Counted from the first letter of the stretch, positions 18,930 through 28,140 are shown. The stretch: 64,000 bases of DNA from Spongiibacteraceae bacterium (GCA_030621845.1 JAUXHA010000004.1:1-64000), one strand, 5' to 3'. Made by a program: numbers and translations. The notes: generated from the sequence alone by a model not told the origin.

Positions 18930-20039
18930 GTGAGAATCGGACTGGTCATTGATACTTTCAACATAGGCGGCGCTGAATCAATGGTTTTTGAAATAGCCCG
19001 CCTATTAAAAACAAACGGTGACACACCTGTTTTACTCCATTTTGGTAGCGGTTATATCAAGGAATTCGCTAAGCTTAACGATATAGAAAGCCATACCAGT
19101 CCAAATCGACAATACTATAAAAAATCCTATTTACTACCGTTATTTGCCCTCCGTACAAAAAAGTTTATCCGCAAACTTAATCTGGACTGTTTGCACTCTC
19201 ATCTATTCGGTCCAATTATAGCGTTTGCCCCACTGGCATGGCTTATTCGATTACCACATGTTGGCACATTACACGATGTCTATATGATCGAAGATGCGCC
19301 CAGAAGAATTTTATTAATAAAATTTGCGGCAATACTCAAAACACAACTTGTAGCCGTATCCAAACCAATGAGAGCATTTTATCAAAGAGCTGCAAATTTT
19401 TCCGAGGATAAAATTGCATACATTCCAAATGCCACCCCAAAAAATAAGCAGTTACAGCAGCGGGCATCCATCAGGAAACAATTACAACTGAAAGATACCG
19501 ATACAGCAGTATTCACCGTAGGGCGACTGGTTAGCTTGAAGCGCTTTGACATACTGATTAACGCCATGGCTTATATCAAGGAAAATTCTGCAATTAAAAC
19601 CTTTATTGTCGGAGCTGGCCCAGAAAAAATGGTTCTGCAACAGCTGATAAATAAACTCAACATCCCTGATCGCGTTATGTTGTTAGGTGAGAGAAACGAT
19701 GTCTACGAGTTACTGGCAGCAGCGGACATATTCACACTGACATCGGAAACTGAAGGCATGTCAAAAAGCATTCTCGAAGCACTTGCCAGCAATCTACCCG
19801 TCATCGCCACCGATGTTGGCGGCAATCAGGATCTCGTGCACCACGATGATAATGGGTACTTAATCAACGACCACTCGCCGGAAACATTGTCCCTGTATAT
19901 CGAGAAATTAGCTCAAGACAAAACACTAAGATTGGAAATGGGAAAAAATAGCCAGCTATTATTAGAACAGGAATACAATCCCGAGCTATTCTTACTTCGC
20001 CATTTGAACATCTACAAAAAGGTCACCAACAAAAAATAG
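18930..20039 (+). CDS. glycosyltransferase family 4
   Basis: This second 369-residue GT4 enzyme starts with GTG. Its N-lobe opens IGLVIDTFNIGGAESMV, with the glycine-rich loop of GT4 proteins. The donor lobe contains VGRLVSLKRFDILI and the E-x7-E motif in TEGMSKSILEA. It is similar in length and layout to the previous gene but clearly different in sequence, so it probably makes a different linkage rather than being a recent duplicate. The next glycosyltransferase starts only one base after its stop codon, which points to coupled translation. Confidence 0.88.
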   Translation: MRIGLVIDTFNIGGAESMVFEIARLLKTNGDTPVLLHFGSGYIKEFAKLNDIESHTSPNRQYYKKSYLLPLFALRTKKFIRKLNLDCLHSHLFGPIIAFAPLAWLIRLPHVGTLHDVYMIEDAPRRILLIKFAAILKTQLVAVSKPMRAFYQRAANFSEDKIAYIPNATPKNKQLQQRASIRKQLQLKDTDTAVFTVGRLVSLKRFDILINAMAYIKENSAIKTFIVGAGPEKMVLQQLINKLNIPDRVMLLGERNDVYELLAAADIFTLTSETEGMSKSILEALASNLPVIATDVGGNQDLVHHDDNGYLINDHSPETLSLYIEKLAQDKTLRLEMGKNSQLLLEQEYNPELFLLRHLNIYKKVTNKK

Positions 20040-20040
20040 T

Positions 20041-21285
20041 ATGAAAATTTTATGGCTCTCCCACCTTGTCCCCTACCCACCAAAAGCCGGCGTGCTTCTT
20101 CGCGCACACTATTTAATTAAAGAGCTTTCCAGGTATCATCAAGTAGATTTACTTGCGTTTAATCAGCGTCAACTGATTGAGCCCTATTTCGACTCGTACG
20201 AAGAAGGCTCCGCAATTGCCTTAAGTAAGATGCAGGAAATTTGTGGTCGCGTGAAATTTATAGACTGCCCAATGGATAAATCCGCTCACAGCAAAAAAAT
20301 CTGTGCCATTAAGAGCCTGGTCTCTTCTAAACCTTACAATATAAACTGGCTGACCGATCAAAAATTTGCTGACTATGTTAATCAGTGGCAGGGCGAGGAA
20401 TCTTATGATTTGATACATTGTGACACCATCAGCCTTGCCCCCTATGTGGCTGATATCAATAATTGCGTGCTAAGCCTGGATCATCACAATGTCGAATCAC
20501 ATATGTTGATTCGGCGCGCAGAACTAGAAGCCAACCCCCTTAAGAAGTTTTATTTTTGGCAAGAAGGCATTAGGCTGGAAGCATTTGAAAAAAAATACTG
20601 CTCCCGGTTTGACACCAACCTGTGTTGCTCGGAATTAGACTCTATTCGCTTTAGAGCGATATGCCCCGATGCCAGTTTCACCGAAATACCTAATGGCGTA
20701 GATACACAACTATTCACGCCGGGGAGTTGCGAGCAGGATCCAGCCACATTAATATTTATTGGCACACTGGACTGGTATCCGAACACCAGAGCTGTACGCT
20801 ATATCGCAAATGAGATCTGGCCAAGATTAAAACAGATCATCCCAAACGCTAAAATCAACATCATTGGATATGGTGCACCCGAAGACCTGCTTCAACTAAG
20901 TAATCAGGACAGTAATTTTAATGTATTGGGCTACGTAGACGATCTTAAACCGTACCTTGACACCGCCACCCTGTATATTTGCCCTATTGACGATGGTGGG
21001 GGAACCAAGCTAAAAATTCTTGATGCGTTCTCTGCCGGGAAGGCTGTTGTTGCGCACGAAGTGGCCTGCGAAGGATTACAAGTAGAGCACGGAAAACAAG
21101 CTCTGCTAGCGAGTGATGCCGATAGCTATATCGAAAACATTATTACACTCATAGAGAATAAAAATCTGCGCGAGGAGATACAAAAAAATGCTCGGAAACA
21201 CGTTGAAGAGTCCTTCTCTTTTAGTTCGATCGGACTCCGGCTATCCCAACATTTTTCTAAATTGCACGCCGACAAAAAGAAATAA
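20041..21285 (+). CDS. glycosyltransferase family 4, PEP-CTERM/EPS type
   Basis: This 414-residue GT4 enzyme begins MKILWLSHLVPYPPKAG, an opening typical of sugar transferases found in exosortase/PEP-CTERM and related EPS loci (from memory). The donor lobe contains FIGTLDWYPNTRAVRY and the acidic PIDDGGGTKLKILDAFSAGK segment in place of a standard E-x7-E. It is cytoplasmic and probably adds a sugar to a lipid-linked intermediate. The gene starts one base after the previous GT and ends 14 bases from the end of the convergent beta-helix gene. No exosortase gene occurs in the window, so the link to that system rests on resemblance alone. Confidence 0.85.
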   Translation: MKILWLSHLVPYPPKAGVLLRAHYLIKELSRYHQVDLLAFNQRQLIEPYFDSYEEGSAIALSKMQEICGRVKFIDCPMDKSAHSKKICAIKSLVSSKPYNINWLTDQKFADYVNQWQGEESYDLIHCDTISLAPYVADINNCVLSLDHHNVESHMLIRRAELEANPLKKFYFWQEGIRLEAFEKKYCSRFDTNLCCSELDSIRFRAICPDASFTEIPNGVDTQLFTPGSCEQDPATLIFIGTLDWYPNTRAVRYIANEIWPRLKQIIPNAKINIIGYGAPEDLLQLSNQDSNFNVLGYVDDLKPYLDTATLYICPIDDGGGTKLKILDAFSAGKAVVAHEVACEGLQVEHGKQALLASDADSYIENIITLIENKNLREEIQKNARKHVEESFSFSSIGLRLSQHFSKLHADKKK

Positions 21286-21299
21286 TCAGCAGATAAAAA

Positions 21300-23135
21300 T
21301 TACGCCCTGGGCACAACGTTCACACTCGGATCATTCATTTTTTTTATTGGGGCTTTTTGATCCGGCAAGGTAATCTCTGACAAAGAACCGGAAGGCCCTA
21401 TAAGTTCATACCCAGTTAAGTAAATTCCCTTGTTGGAGCCACCTACGCCCGTTCCCAGACAGGGTGAACCGGCCTGTAAACTATAGTCGCCTGTAGATGG
21501 ACTGGTAAACCTGGGGTTACTATTAACATCATGCGCTGCGAACTTTCCACCCGACGCCGAGCTTACCTGGCCAGAATTTGAATATTGCTTACCTAAATAG
21601 TAGTAACCACCTGAATTGTAGGTATGGTTGTAATCTGCAAATTCCAATACATTTTTATTTGAATTGGAGTTATTACCCTTCGACTCATAGTTAACCCAAA
21701 TTCTGTCTGAATTATACATAATGTTATTAAATATCTGCCAGTTGTAGGTATCCTGAAGCCAAAATACACCATTGCCACTTCTACCCGCACTATCAAAAAC
21801 ATTGTTACTGACAAACTGCTTACCGGATGCGCCGGCAGCATTACCCCGATCATAAATGGCGTAGTAGGTTGTCAGATTTTTAAATACATTAGCTTGTATG
21901 ATTGCATAATTTTGATGATTGGAGGATGAGCCATAGCCATAATCCAGGCCAATACCGCAATCATGTAAATAACAGAATCTCACAACAGGTGATACCGATC
22001 CGGCATTAGGACGCTTGAAGTAACAGGCCGGGCCAGCATTTGATGACTCACAGCGATTAAGTGAGAAATTTGTTGAATCATAATAGAGACACAAACCACC
22101 CGCATTCTGGTTGGTATTACTGCCATTTACCTGAATGTTATTGGAGGCACAGCGCCACATTCTCAAGCCATCGACATGCTGCCCACAAAATGCCGCCGTA
22201 TTACTGGAACCATTTATATTATTAAAGGTACAGAGCTCAATATTGATACCTGTACTCTTTCCTTTCCAGTTCATTATTCCGCCATTCTCACAATACTGTG
22301 CTGAACTACTGTTGAGATTGGTAAAATCTATCTTCCTGAATGTCATCCAGTTCATGCCACCGGCAGCATAAAACCCTATAGAGGTTACACCGCTACCATC
22401 AATCCTTAATTTATTCCCTGGCCATGCCTGGATAAATACTCTATTGCCCTCATTGTTTCTACCCGCTGGGGTTTTAATACAGTTAGCCGTACCACCACCG
22501 CCATTAGGGTTCGCGGTATTAGTTCCATCAGGAACTACCGTGCCTTTACCATAGATATATCGTTTTGATCCCACATTGGCAATTGCATCATAGATGTTAT
22601 TGTACGGACTCGATGTAGTACCTGAACCATTTGACCCGGCCTGGGCATCAAAGAATACTGCAGAATTATTGGCCGCAGTAGTCCCATCATCAATAACACC
22701 ATAAGCCCTGGTGTAACTGCCATTATGAAGCGTCAAGCCGCCTGTAGGGTTAGATAACTGCGCAACAACCCGGTGATCTCCAGCTACTGTTTTACCCGGC
22801 ACATCAACCGTAAACGACTTTATATCCGCCTCACCATCGGCCCAGGATAGAATTCCGCTAGCCGCGCTATGGCTATCGCCACTGGTTGAGAAACTGACAC
22901 TCACCGACCCTGAAGTCCCGTGCGTTCTACATACAAAGAAAGTATGGGTACCGACAGAATTCAGCTCTGAATAGTCCATATAAAAGCCAACACGACCCGG
23001 TCCAGACAAATTTATCCTAAGCGGCGTGATCAATTGCGTCGAGTTAGCACTTTGTGCAAAGGATGGGTTGAATTTAAGTAACGTCGTGGAGCCCACGGTT
23101 GCCGTCAGGGCCTTCATAAATAATCTTCTATCCAT
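21300..23135 (-). CDS. Tat-exported right-handed beta-helix protein with Calx-beta-like domain
   Basis: This 611-residue protein has a twin-arginine signal (DRRLFMKAL near the start, hydrophobic stretch, AQS). Residues about 40-160 look like a Calx-beta or related immunoglobulin-like domain. From about 180 on, short Asn- and Gly-rich repeats with regular spacing form a right-handed parallel beta-helix like pectate lyases and chondroitinase B. It would be exported folded and act on a glycan in the periplasm or outside as a lyase, epimerase or binder. ATG at 23135 is preferred over TTG at 23156. It is the only minus-strand gene in this cluster and faces the next gene with a 78-base gap. Confidence 0.7.
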   Translation of the reverse strand: MDRRLFMKALTATVGSTTLLKFNPSFAQSANSTQLITPLRINLSGPGRVGFYMDYSELNSVGTHTFFVCRTHGTSGSVSVSFSTSGDSHSAASGILSWADGEADIKSFTVDVPGKTVAGDHRVVAQLSNPTGGLTLHNGSYTRAYGVIDDGTTAANNSAVFFDAQAGSNGSGTTSSPYNNIYDAIANVGSKRYIYGKGTVVPDGTNTANPNGGGGTANCIKTPAGRNNEGNRVFIQAWPGNKLRIDGSGVTSIGFYAAGGMNWMTFRKIDFTNLNSSSAQYCENGGIMNWKGKSTGINIELCTFNNINGSSNTAAFCGQHVDGLRMWRCASNNIQVNGSNTNQNAGGLCLYYDSTNFSLNRCESSNAGPACYFKRPNAGSVSPVVRFCYLHDCGIGLDYGYGSSSNHQNYAIIQANVFKNLTTYYAIYDRGNAAGASGKQFVSNNVFDSAGRSGNGVFWLQDTYNWQIFNNIMYNSDRIWVNYESKGNNSNSNKNVLEFADYNHTYNSGGYYYLGKQYSNSGQVSSASGGKFAAHDVNSNPRFTSPSTGDYSLQAGSPCLGTGVGGSNKGIYLTGYELIGPSGSLSEITLPDQKAPIKKMNDPSVNVVPRA

Positions 23136-23213
23136 TTTCAACACTCTTGTTGTCAAACTAATGAATATAATTTATCAAGGGGATTTGGCTAATACAAGAT
23201 TTCCTGCCCATAA

Positions 23214-24419
23214 ATGTGCATTCTTAAGCAATCTCTTCTAAAATTGCAGATTGAATCACAACTTCCGAGACAGCCTCAATCAACCGGTACAACTTTAAAG
23301 GGCATTGGCTTGTTTTCCCCAAAGATTAAAGCGTTCACATTATACCCCACTTATTTTGCCCGGCACTACTCACACTTCCTTGCTGGCATCATTCAATACA
23401 GCAGTGAATATAACATAAGGTTATATTTTACAGGCCTTGGTGGCGAAATAAGCAATATGCAGGACCTCACCGGGGCCTCTTTCCTTCGCTGCGAGCTTCA
23501 TTCCGGGGAAATACTCGATATCTGCTTTGATATGGGCGACTGGCCAGAAATCGCCTCCATAGCGGCCCTGGACGCCTGTGATATTTATGTCAAAAGAAGC
23601 CTTTCTTACCAGCACCTCAGCACCCTGCCAGAACAATACAAAGCCAAAATAGTACCCTATGGATTTTATTTTGCCTGCTCACAGGAAAGCCTGGGCATGG
23701 AATTTAAAGCCGCCAGAGCGTACTGGCTGGACCGACTTGCCAGCGGCGCCAGTAATGGCTACATGGCCAGTATCTTCCTGGCCAGATGGATTGCGCGAGC
23801 CCTGTTTAAACGCAAGCCTTTATTTATACCGCTTTCATCACTGGAGGCGATTAACGGCGGGGAAAATACCGTCTTTTACCATGCCAGAATCTGGAATCCG
23901 GTACACCATAGAACACACGCTTCAAAGACAATCGAAGCGCTTAATAACACCAGGATGAACCTGGTAAGAACATTAAAAGAAGGCTTGGGAGAAAAATTTA
24001 TAGGTGGAATAACACCATCAGAATACGCCTCGAGAATATGCCCGGAATTAATTACACCCCACGGAAGTGACAGTGCCTCATATATGAAACTACTCTCTCA
24101 ATCAAAAATTGTCATTACCGAAGAGGGCTTACATGGGTCAACAGGATCACGACTTGGCGAATACTTTGCAGCCAATCGCTGTGTTGTCAGCGAGGCACTT
24201 TACTACGAAGTTCCAAATCAACCCATCAATGGAAAACATTGGCATGTCTATAATAGTGTTTCTGAATGCCTTGAGATATGCCAGAGACTTATTGAAGACC
24301 CAATACTGATTGAGGAAACCATCCAAAATATAAGCTCATTTTATAACGAATACAGCAGCCCACAACGTACTATATTTCATCTTCTGGAAGACAAGGTCAG
24401 TAAAGAGCAATCTAAATAA
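23214..24419 (+). CDS. putative glycosyltransferase-like protein (exostosin-like C-terminus)
   Basis: No family could be named with confidence for this 401-residue protein. It has no signal peptide. The C-terminal third (KIVITEEGLHGSTGSRLGEYFAAN, then a CVVSEAL strand) resembles the donor-binding lobe of GT-B and exostosin-type glycosyltransferases, and an FYHARIWNP element lies in the middle. The first 30 residues look unlike protein core, and the ATG has no good ribosome site, so the true start may be later. Its place between a glycan-active exported protein and a GNAT gene fits a sugar transferase. The gene ends 15 bases before the GNAT gene. Confidence 0.45.
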   Translation: MCILKQSLLKLQIESQLPRQPQSTGTTLKGIGLFSPKIKAFTLYPTYFARHYSHFLAGIIQYSSEYNIRLYFTGLGGEISNMQDLTGASFLRCELHSGEILDICFDMGDWPEIASIAALDACDIYVKRSLSYQHLSTLPEQYKAKIVPYGFYFACSQESLGMEFKAARAYWLDRLASGASNGYMASIFLARWIARALFKRKPLFIPLSSLEAINGGENTVFYHARIWNPVHHRTHASKTIEALNNTRMNLVRTLKEGLGEKFIGGITPSEYASRICPELITPHGSDSASYMKLLSQSKIVITEEGLHGSTGSRLGEYFAANRCVVSEALYYEVPNQPINGKHWHVYNSVSECLEICQRLIEDPILIEETIQNISSFYNEYSSPQRTIFHLLEDKVSKEQSK

Positions 24420-24434
24420 CTTCCTGAGGAAGCA

Positions 24435-25259
24435 ATGCACAATACAAAAAAACATCAAGTAATAATACAAGAATGTATTCTGGAATCGGCACGTGATGCT
24501 GCCATTCTTATGGGCTTACTAAACAAAAATATTGAAGAAGAAGTGTATGCTGAAAAAACTGTTAACAATAATAAGTTCACCGTATCAAAAAAGGAACTAA
24601 AAAACAGAGCTGCTCGACTGGATATTATTTACATAGACCAAATACCCATAGGCTCAGTAGTCCTCGTTGAAATCAGCCATAAACTCTACCACATGGCCGG
24701 GATGTACATAAAAGAAAGTTATAGAGGGAAAAACCTTAAAGATAAATTAAATACAGCCCCTGAAACTGACCCACATCAAAAGCCATCTATTTTTTTACTG
24801 GAAAATCTAATAAAGGACCTGCTGGATCAAGATTATCAAATGACACTGGAAGTGATGAATTATAATCGCGGAGCCTGCGAACTCTATGAAACCAGATTCT
24901 TTACTGGCGATAAAAATAAAACCGAGCTTGGCTTGGAATTAATGACAAAAGATAACATCTTATCTTATTCGAAATACCGGAAAAAAAATATTGGCAAGTG
25001 GCACAATATCGGTGAAGAAAACCAGGAAAAAAGATGGGGAATACAATGGGAAAACGTACCTGACTATAAGAATACGACCCGCTGGTCAATTAACCGGATT
25101 TACTTGTTGGCCGCGCCAGGAGACTCTTTCCTTCTTTCTGACAAGTCAAAAATATCGAAAAAAAGAAAGGTAGAACTATTTTTACACATTCTATTCTCCA
25201 GACAATGGTTAGCCTATCTAAACTATAGATTAACCAATATTATTGCCAGGCGCAGCTAA
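24435..25259 (+). CDS. GNAT-family acetyltransferase-like protein
   Basis: This 274-residue protein carries a GNAT fold over about residues 8-175. GSVVLVEISHKLYHMAGMYI gives the central strands, SYRGKNLKDKL is an acyl-CoA pyrophosphate-loop-like segment, and NRGACELYE is the C-terminal GNAT signature. About 100 further residues, rich in Trp, Tyr and Arg, match nothing I know and may bind the acceptor. GNAT enzymes here would acylate an amino sugar, for example the product of the DegT aminotransferase. It is probably co-transcribed with the preceding gene; GAGGAAG lies just before the ATG. The codon use is AT-rich compared with the first half of the cluster. Confidence 0.6.
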   Translation: MHNTKKHQVIIQECILESARDAAILMGLLNKNIEEEVYAEKTVNNNKFTVSKKELKNRAARLDIIYIDQIPIGSVVLVEISHKLYHMAGMYIKESYRGKNLKDKLNTAPETDPHQKPSIFLLENLIKDLLDQDYQMTLEVMNYNRGACELYETRFFTGDKNKTELGLELMTKDNILSYSKYRKKNIGKWHNIGEENQEKRWGIQWENVPDYKNTTRWSINRIYLLAAPGDSFLLSDKSKISKKRKVELFLHILFSRQWLAYLNYRLTNIIARRS

Positions 25260-25430
25260 CAACGGTCGCCATGAAAGGGCTTGATAATCAAGCTTTGTAC
25301 ATTATTACAGTTTTTAATTGTATAAAACTGATAAGATTTCGATGATAATCGCCACCAATAGCACTATTACAATCAATATTGAGCGAAATGTTTTCATCCC
25401 CGCGCTCTCTAAACCTTATATAGAAGATTT

Positions 25431-26237
25431 ATGGATAAAGATAAAGCACAGGAATTTTTCAAACACGAAGTCAGTGATTATAAATCAGAGCATTATGGAT
25501 CAGGCTACCGAACCTTCATGTCAGTCCGGCAAGAGGCATTCCTAGATGACATTGATAAGCTCAACTTACCAGCGGCCAGCATAGCCCTGGATGCCGGATG
25601 TGGCCCCGGGCTACTCACCAAAGAATTATTTGATCGGGGGCTAAACATGTACTGCCTGGATACTTCAGGCGCAATGTTAAATCTTGCAAAAAGCCAATAT
25701 ACCGAACAGGACTCCCCCCTACCAGAGTTCACCCAGGGTAACATTGAGTCCATTCCCTTTGATGAAAATCACTTTAACCTGCTGGTAAGCGCCGGTGTCA
25801 TTGAATACCTTAAAACTGACGATACCGCTCTTAGCGAGTTCCACAGAGTCTTAAAAAAAGACGGCTTTCTTATTTTATCAGTTACTAATAGCCTTTCGCC
25901 CATTGGTATTCTTGAGGGGCTGATCGAATGGATAAAACGCAATGATTTTACGCGCGGACTATGCAATCAACTACTGTCGGCCATGGGGCGCACCCCGGTA
26001 AGGGCCAGGGAATTTGAAGTAAGAAAACACCACCCTGCAAACTTCGATAAGGCGATAGAAAGAAACGGATTCAGCATAATAAAATCCGGATACTTTTACA
26101 TGCTACCTTGGCCTCACCCCTTTGACAGAATATTCCCCAATGCCAGCTCCCTTCTCGGGAATAAAATCGAATCTATCAGTAACTCCCGGTTTGGTTGGCT
26201 TTCTGAAGGCTATTATGTCGTCGCAGAGAAAAAATAA
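25431..26237 (+). CDS. class I SAM-dependent methyltransferase
   Basis: This 268-residue protein has the SAM-binding motif LDAGCGPGL near residue 49, the acidic strand end CLDTSGAML and the later SAGVIEYL and SVTNSLSP strands of class I (Methyltransf_11/25-like) enzymes. It is cytoplasmic. The lack of a transit signal and its location suggest methylation of a sugar, lipid or quinone-like acceptor related to the glycan cluster. A 171-base gap separates it from the GNAT gene, so it may have its own promoter; none is clear. It converges on the minus-strand TIM-barrel gene 178 bases away. Confidence 0.8.
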   Translation: MDKDKAQEFFKHEVSDYKSEHYGSGYRTFMSVRQEAFLDDIDKLNLPAASIALDAGCGPGLLTKELFDRGLNMYCLDTSGAMLNLAKSQYTEQDSPLPEFTQGNIESIPFDENHFNLLVSAGVIEYLKTDDTALSEFHRVLKKDGFLILSVTNSLSPIGILEGLIEWIKRNDFTRGLCNQLLSAMGRTPVRAREFEVRKHHPANFDKAIERNGFSIIKSGYFYMLPWPHPFDRIFPNASSLLGNKIESISNSRFGWLSEGYYVVAEKK

Positions 26238-26414
26238 ATGAACTTTCGAATTACCCAAACATTGTAATTTCATTGTTTCTCTGCTGAAAGATTCAATTAT
26301 ATAAATTTCATCTGCAATAAATTCCTTTAATTGAATATAGCGAGCATTCAGCCCCTACAGCAGCGGTAATAATTATAGCGGGCGACTGTGGCTTTCCAAA
26401 TGCTTAGTAACAAG

Positions 26415-27392
26415 TTAATAGTTGCCGGCAGTCAGTTCTCGATACGCCTGCATCACGACTGCTGCCGCTTGAATAGGCTTAGTGCGATTAAGCTGCAGAG
26501 AGAACACCTCCAAGCCCACCGTCGGCTGAGCCCCCACCGCATCCAACGCGTGAAGTAATTGCTTTAACGGCATCTCGCCCTGCCCTGGCAATAAGCGAGC
26601 AGCTATAGTTTCAGCCATCAATGCATTAGCACCTGCCCTGTAAGGCCCCGCACTGGCGGTAGTTTTAAAAAACTGTTTGCTACCCATGACCTTAAAACCA
26701 TCACGCAAATTACTGATCATTAATCTGGCAAGGGATAGCTTATCCTTAAAGCCCAGTGCGACGGACTGTAATGGCGAGTCACTCACTTGAATACCGGTAA
26801 TTAACTGCGCCTGCTCCGGCACCAGTGCTGTGATGGCAGCAATAGCATCGTTGCCATCACTGTGAAAAAAATGCCAAAAGTCCAACATTAAACCAGCATT
26901 GCCCTGACCAGAACCATCCACCACCTTTAGAGCACTGTCTAAATCACCAATTGCCGTCCAGGGTAGAAACTCAAAATTGACACGCAGTTGATAGGCGGAA
27001 GCCCGCTGGCAAACTCTGGCGTACTTCTCGGTCACTTCATTAATAGACATAGCAGGTACAAACGCCGGCGACACATTAATAGAGCGGGCATTGAGGCCAC
27101 CGGCGATTTCATAAATCAGATGCTCCGATGGACTGGCATCCTCACCAAACCAGTCCATCAGTGGGTCGACCTCATCCATGGCGATATTATGCTCCGCCAG
27201 GATAGCCTGCATATTTTCAAGGCTAAGCTTTTCTTTGCGCCTGGCCTGTAAATATTGCTGAGGGGACAGTGATATAGCATCAAAACCTGCCTGCTTAGCC
27301 GCACTGACGCGTTGGCGAAATGTCGCATTGAGTATCGTACCAGCGCTCAGTAGCAAACGACTGCTGGCAAGTGGAGGGGTTACTGTATTCAT
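26415..27392 (-). CDS. xylose-isomerase-like TIM-barrel protein
   Basis: This protein of about 325 residues belongs to the sugar phosphate isomerase/epimerase (AP endonuclease 2-like) TIM-barrel superfamily: GFDAISLSPQQY, VNFEFLPW, LMLDFWHFF and TGIQVSDSP lie where barrel strands and metal ligands are expected, and GLEVF closes it. Members isomerise or epimerise sugars, or cleave 3-keto-glycosides. ATG at 27392 is preferred, since the 18 extra residues from 27446 look non-native. It is divergently transcribed from a TetR gene across inverted repeats, so it is likely that regulator's target. Confidence 0.75.
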   Translation of the reverse strand: MNTVTPPLASSRLLLSAGTILNATFRQRVSAAKQAGFDAISLSPQQYLQARRKEKLSLENMQAILAEHNIAMDEVDPLMDWFGEDASPSEHLIYEIAGGLNARSINVSPAFVPAMSINEVTEKYARVCQRASAYQLRVNFEFLPWTAIGDLDSALKVVDGSGQGNAGLMLDFWHFFHSDGNDAIAAITALVPEQAQLITGIQVSDSPLQSVALGFKDKLSLARLMISNLRDGFKVMGSKQFFKTTASAGPYRAGANALMAETIAARLLPGQGEMPLKQLLHALDAVGAQPTVGLEVFSLQLNRTKPIQAAAVVMQAYRELTAGNY

Positions 27393-27473
27393 AAGGTGTA
27401 GTCTACGCTTTGTTCGGCTCAGCCAATTGCTTTGGAGGACCAACATGCTAGCAGCCGTACAGCCAACATCTCA

Positions 27474-27534
27474 AGTAAAAATGAGTTTTTTTATAGTTTT
27501 ATCTCATTTTTTATCATAAAATAAGATTTTTACT
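27474..27534. promoter_or_regulatory. nested inverted repeats between isomerase and TetR genes
   Basis: AAAAATGAG at 27477-27485 pairs with CTCATTTTT at 27503-27511, and AGTAAAAAT at 27474-27482 pairs with ATTTTTACT at 27526-27534. All arms match perfectly. They fill the short divergent gap and are candidate operators for the adjacent TetR-type regulator. Confidence 0.5.
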
Positions 27535-27537
27535 GTA

Positions 27538-28140
27538 TTGTCATCAAATATGGTTAACAAACAAAGCAAATCCTCCTCAACACTGGAATGCATTCTATTG
27601 GCCGCTATTCACTGCTATGGATTGTACGGTGTGGATGAGACATCACTCGAACAAGTGGCCAAACAGGCGGGGGTCAGTCGCTCGACTATCTATCGTCACG
27701 CTAAAAACCGTCGTGAATTACTCAACAAAGTACTGTTGCGCGATGCCGACCATGCGTTAACCGAGCTCGAAGCTGCCTTGCGCTATCAAGAAAGCTTAGA
27801 GAGTGTGGTGCTGGAAAGCATTTTGTTTTTAATGCGACGCCGTAACAACTACGAGATGCAACATATTTTGTACGGCGACAGCGAACAAGTCAGCCAGGGT
27901 AACGGCTTGTCATTGGAGCTGCTTTGCCTGCTCGCGACTAACACACTACAAGGTCATTTTGAAAAAGCCGTCGCGGCCCATAAATTACCCGACCGACTCA
28001 CGCTGGCAATGCTTGCAGACTGGGTGAGCCGCATCACCTTATCACTGCACAGCCAGCCCTCTGTATACACCGAATCTGAAGCGTCACTGCGCGAATACTT
28101 AACAATTATGCTGAGCCCGATATTTAGACGCCAAGCTTAA
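27538..28140 (+). CDS. TetR/AcrR-family transcriptional regulator
   Basis: This 200-residue one-component regulator has an N-terminal helix-turn-helix (TSLEQVAKQAGVSRSTIYRH at about 35-55), followed by a helical ligand-binding domain with no recognisable subgroup features. As listed it starts at TTG (27538); ATG at 27550 gives a protein four residues shorter and equally plausible. It probably represses itself and the divergent TIM-barrel isomerase through the inverted repeats upstream, and perhaps the two SDR genes that follow in the same direction. The effector is unknown; TetR proteins beside SDR and SRPBCC genes often sense lipids or hydrophobic compounds. Confidence 0.85.
   Translation: MSSNMVNKQSKSSSTLECILLAAIHCYGLYGVDETSLEQVAKQAGVSRSTIYRHAKNRRELLNKVLLRDADHALTELEAALRYQESLESVVLESILFLMRRRNNYEMQHILYGDSEQVSQGNGLSLELLCLLATNTLQGHFEKAVAAHKLPDRLTLAMLADWVSRITLSLHSQPSVYTESEASLREYLTIMLSPIFRRQA

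Noticed and set aside
25274-25290. Palindrome GCTTGATAATCAAGC after the GNAT gene
   Set aside because: The stem is perfect but the loop would be one base and no T-run follows, so it was not called a terminator. A binding site is possible but unsupported.
14474-26237. Complete exosortase/PEP-CTERM system
   Set aside because: The hydrolases and one GT resemble such loci, but no exosortase, PEP-CTERM protein, polymerase or flippase is present in the window.
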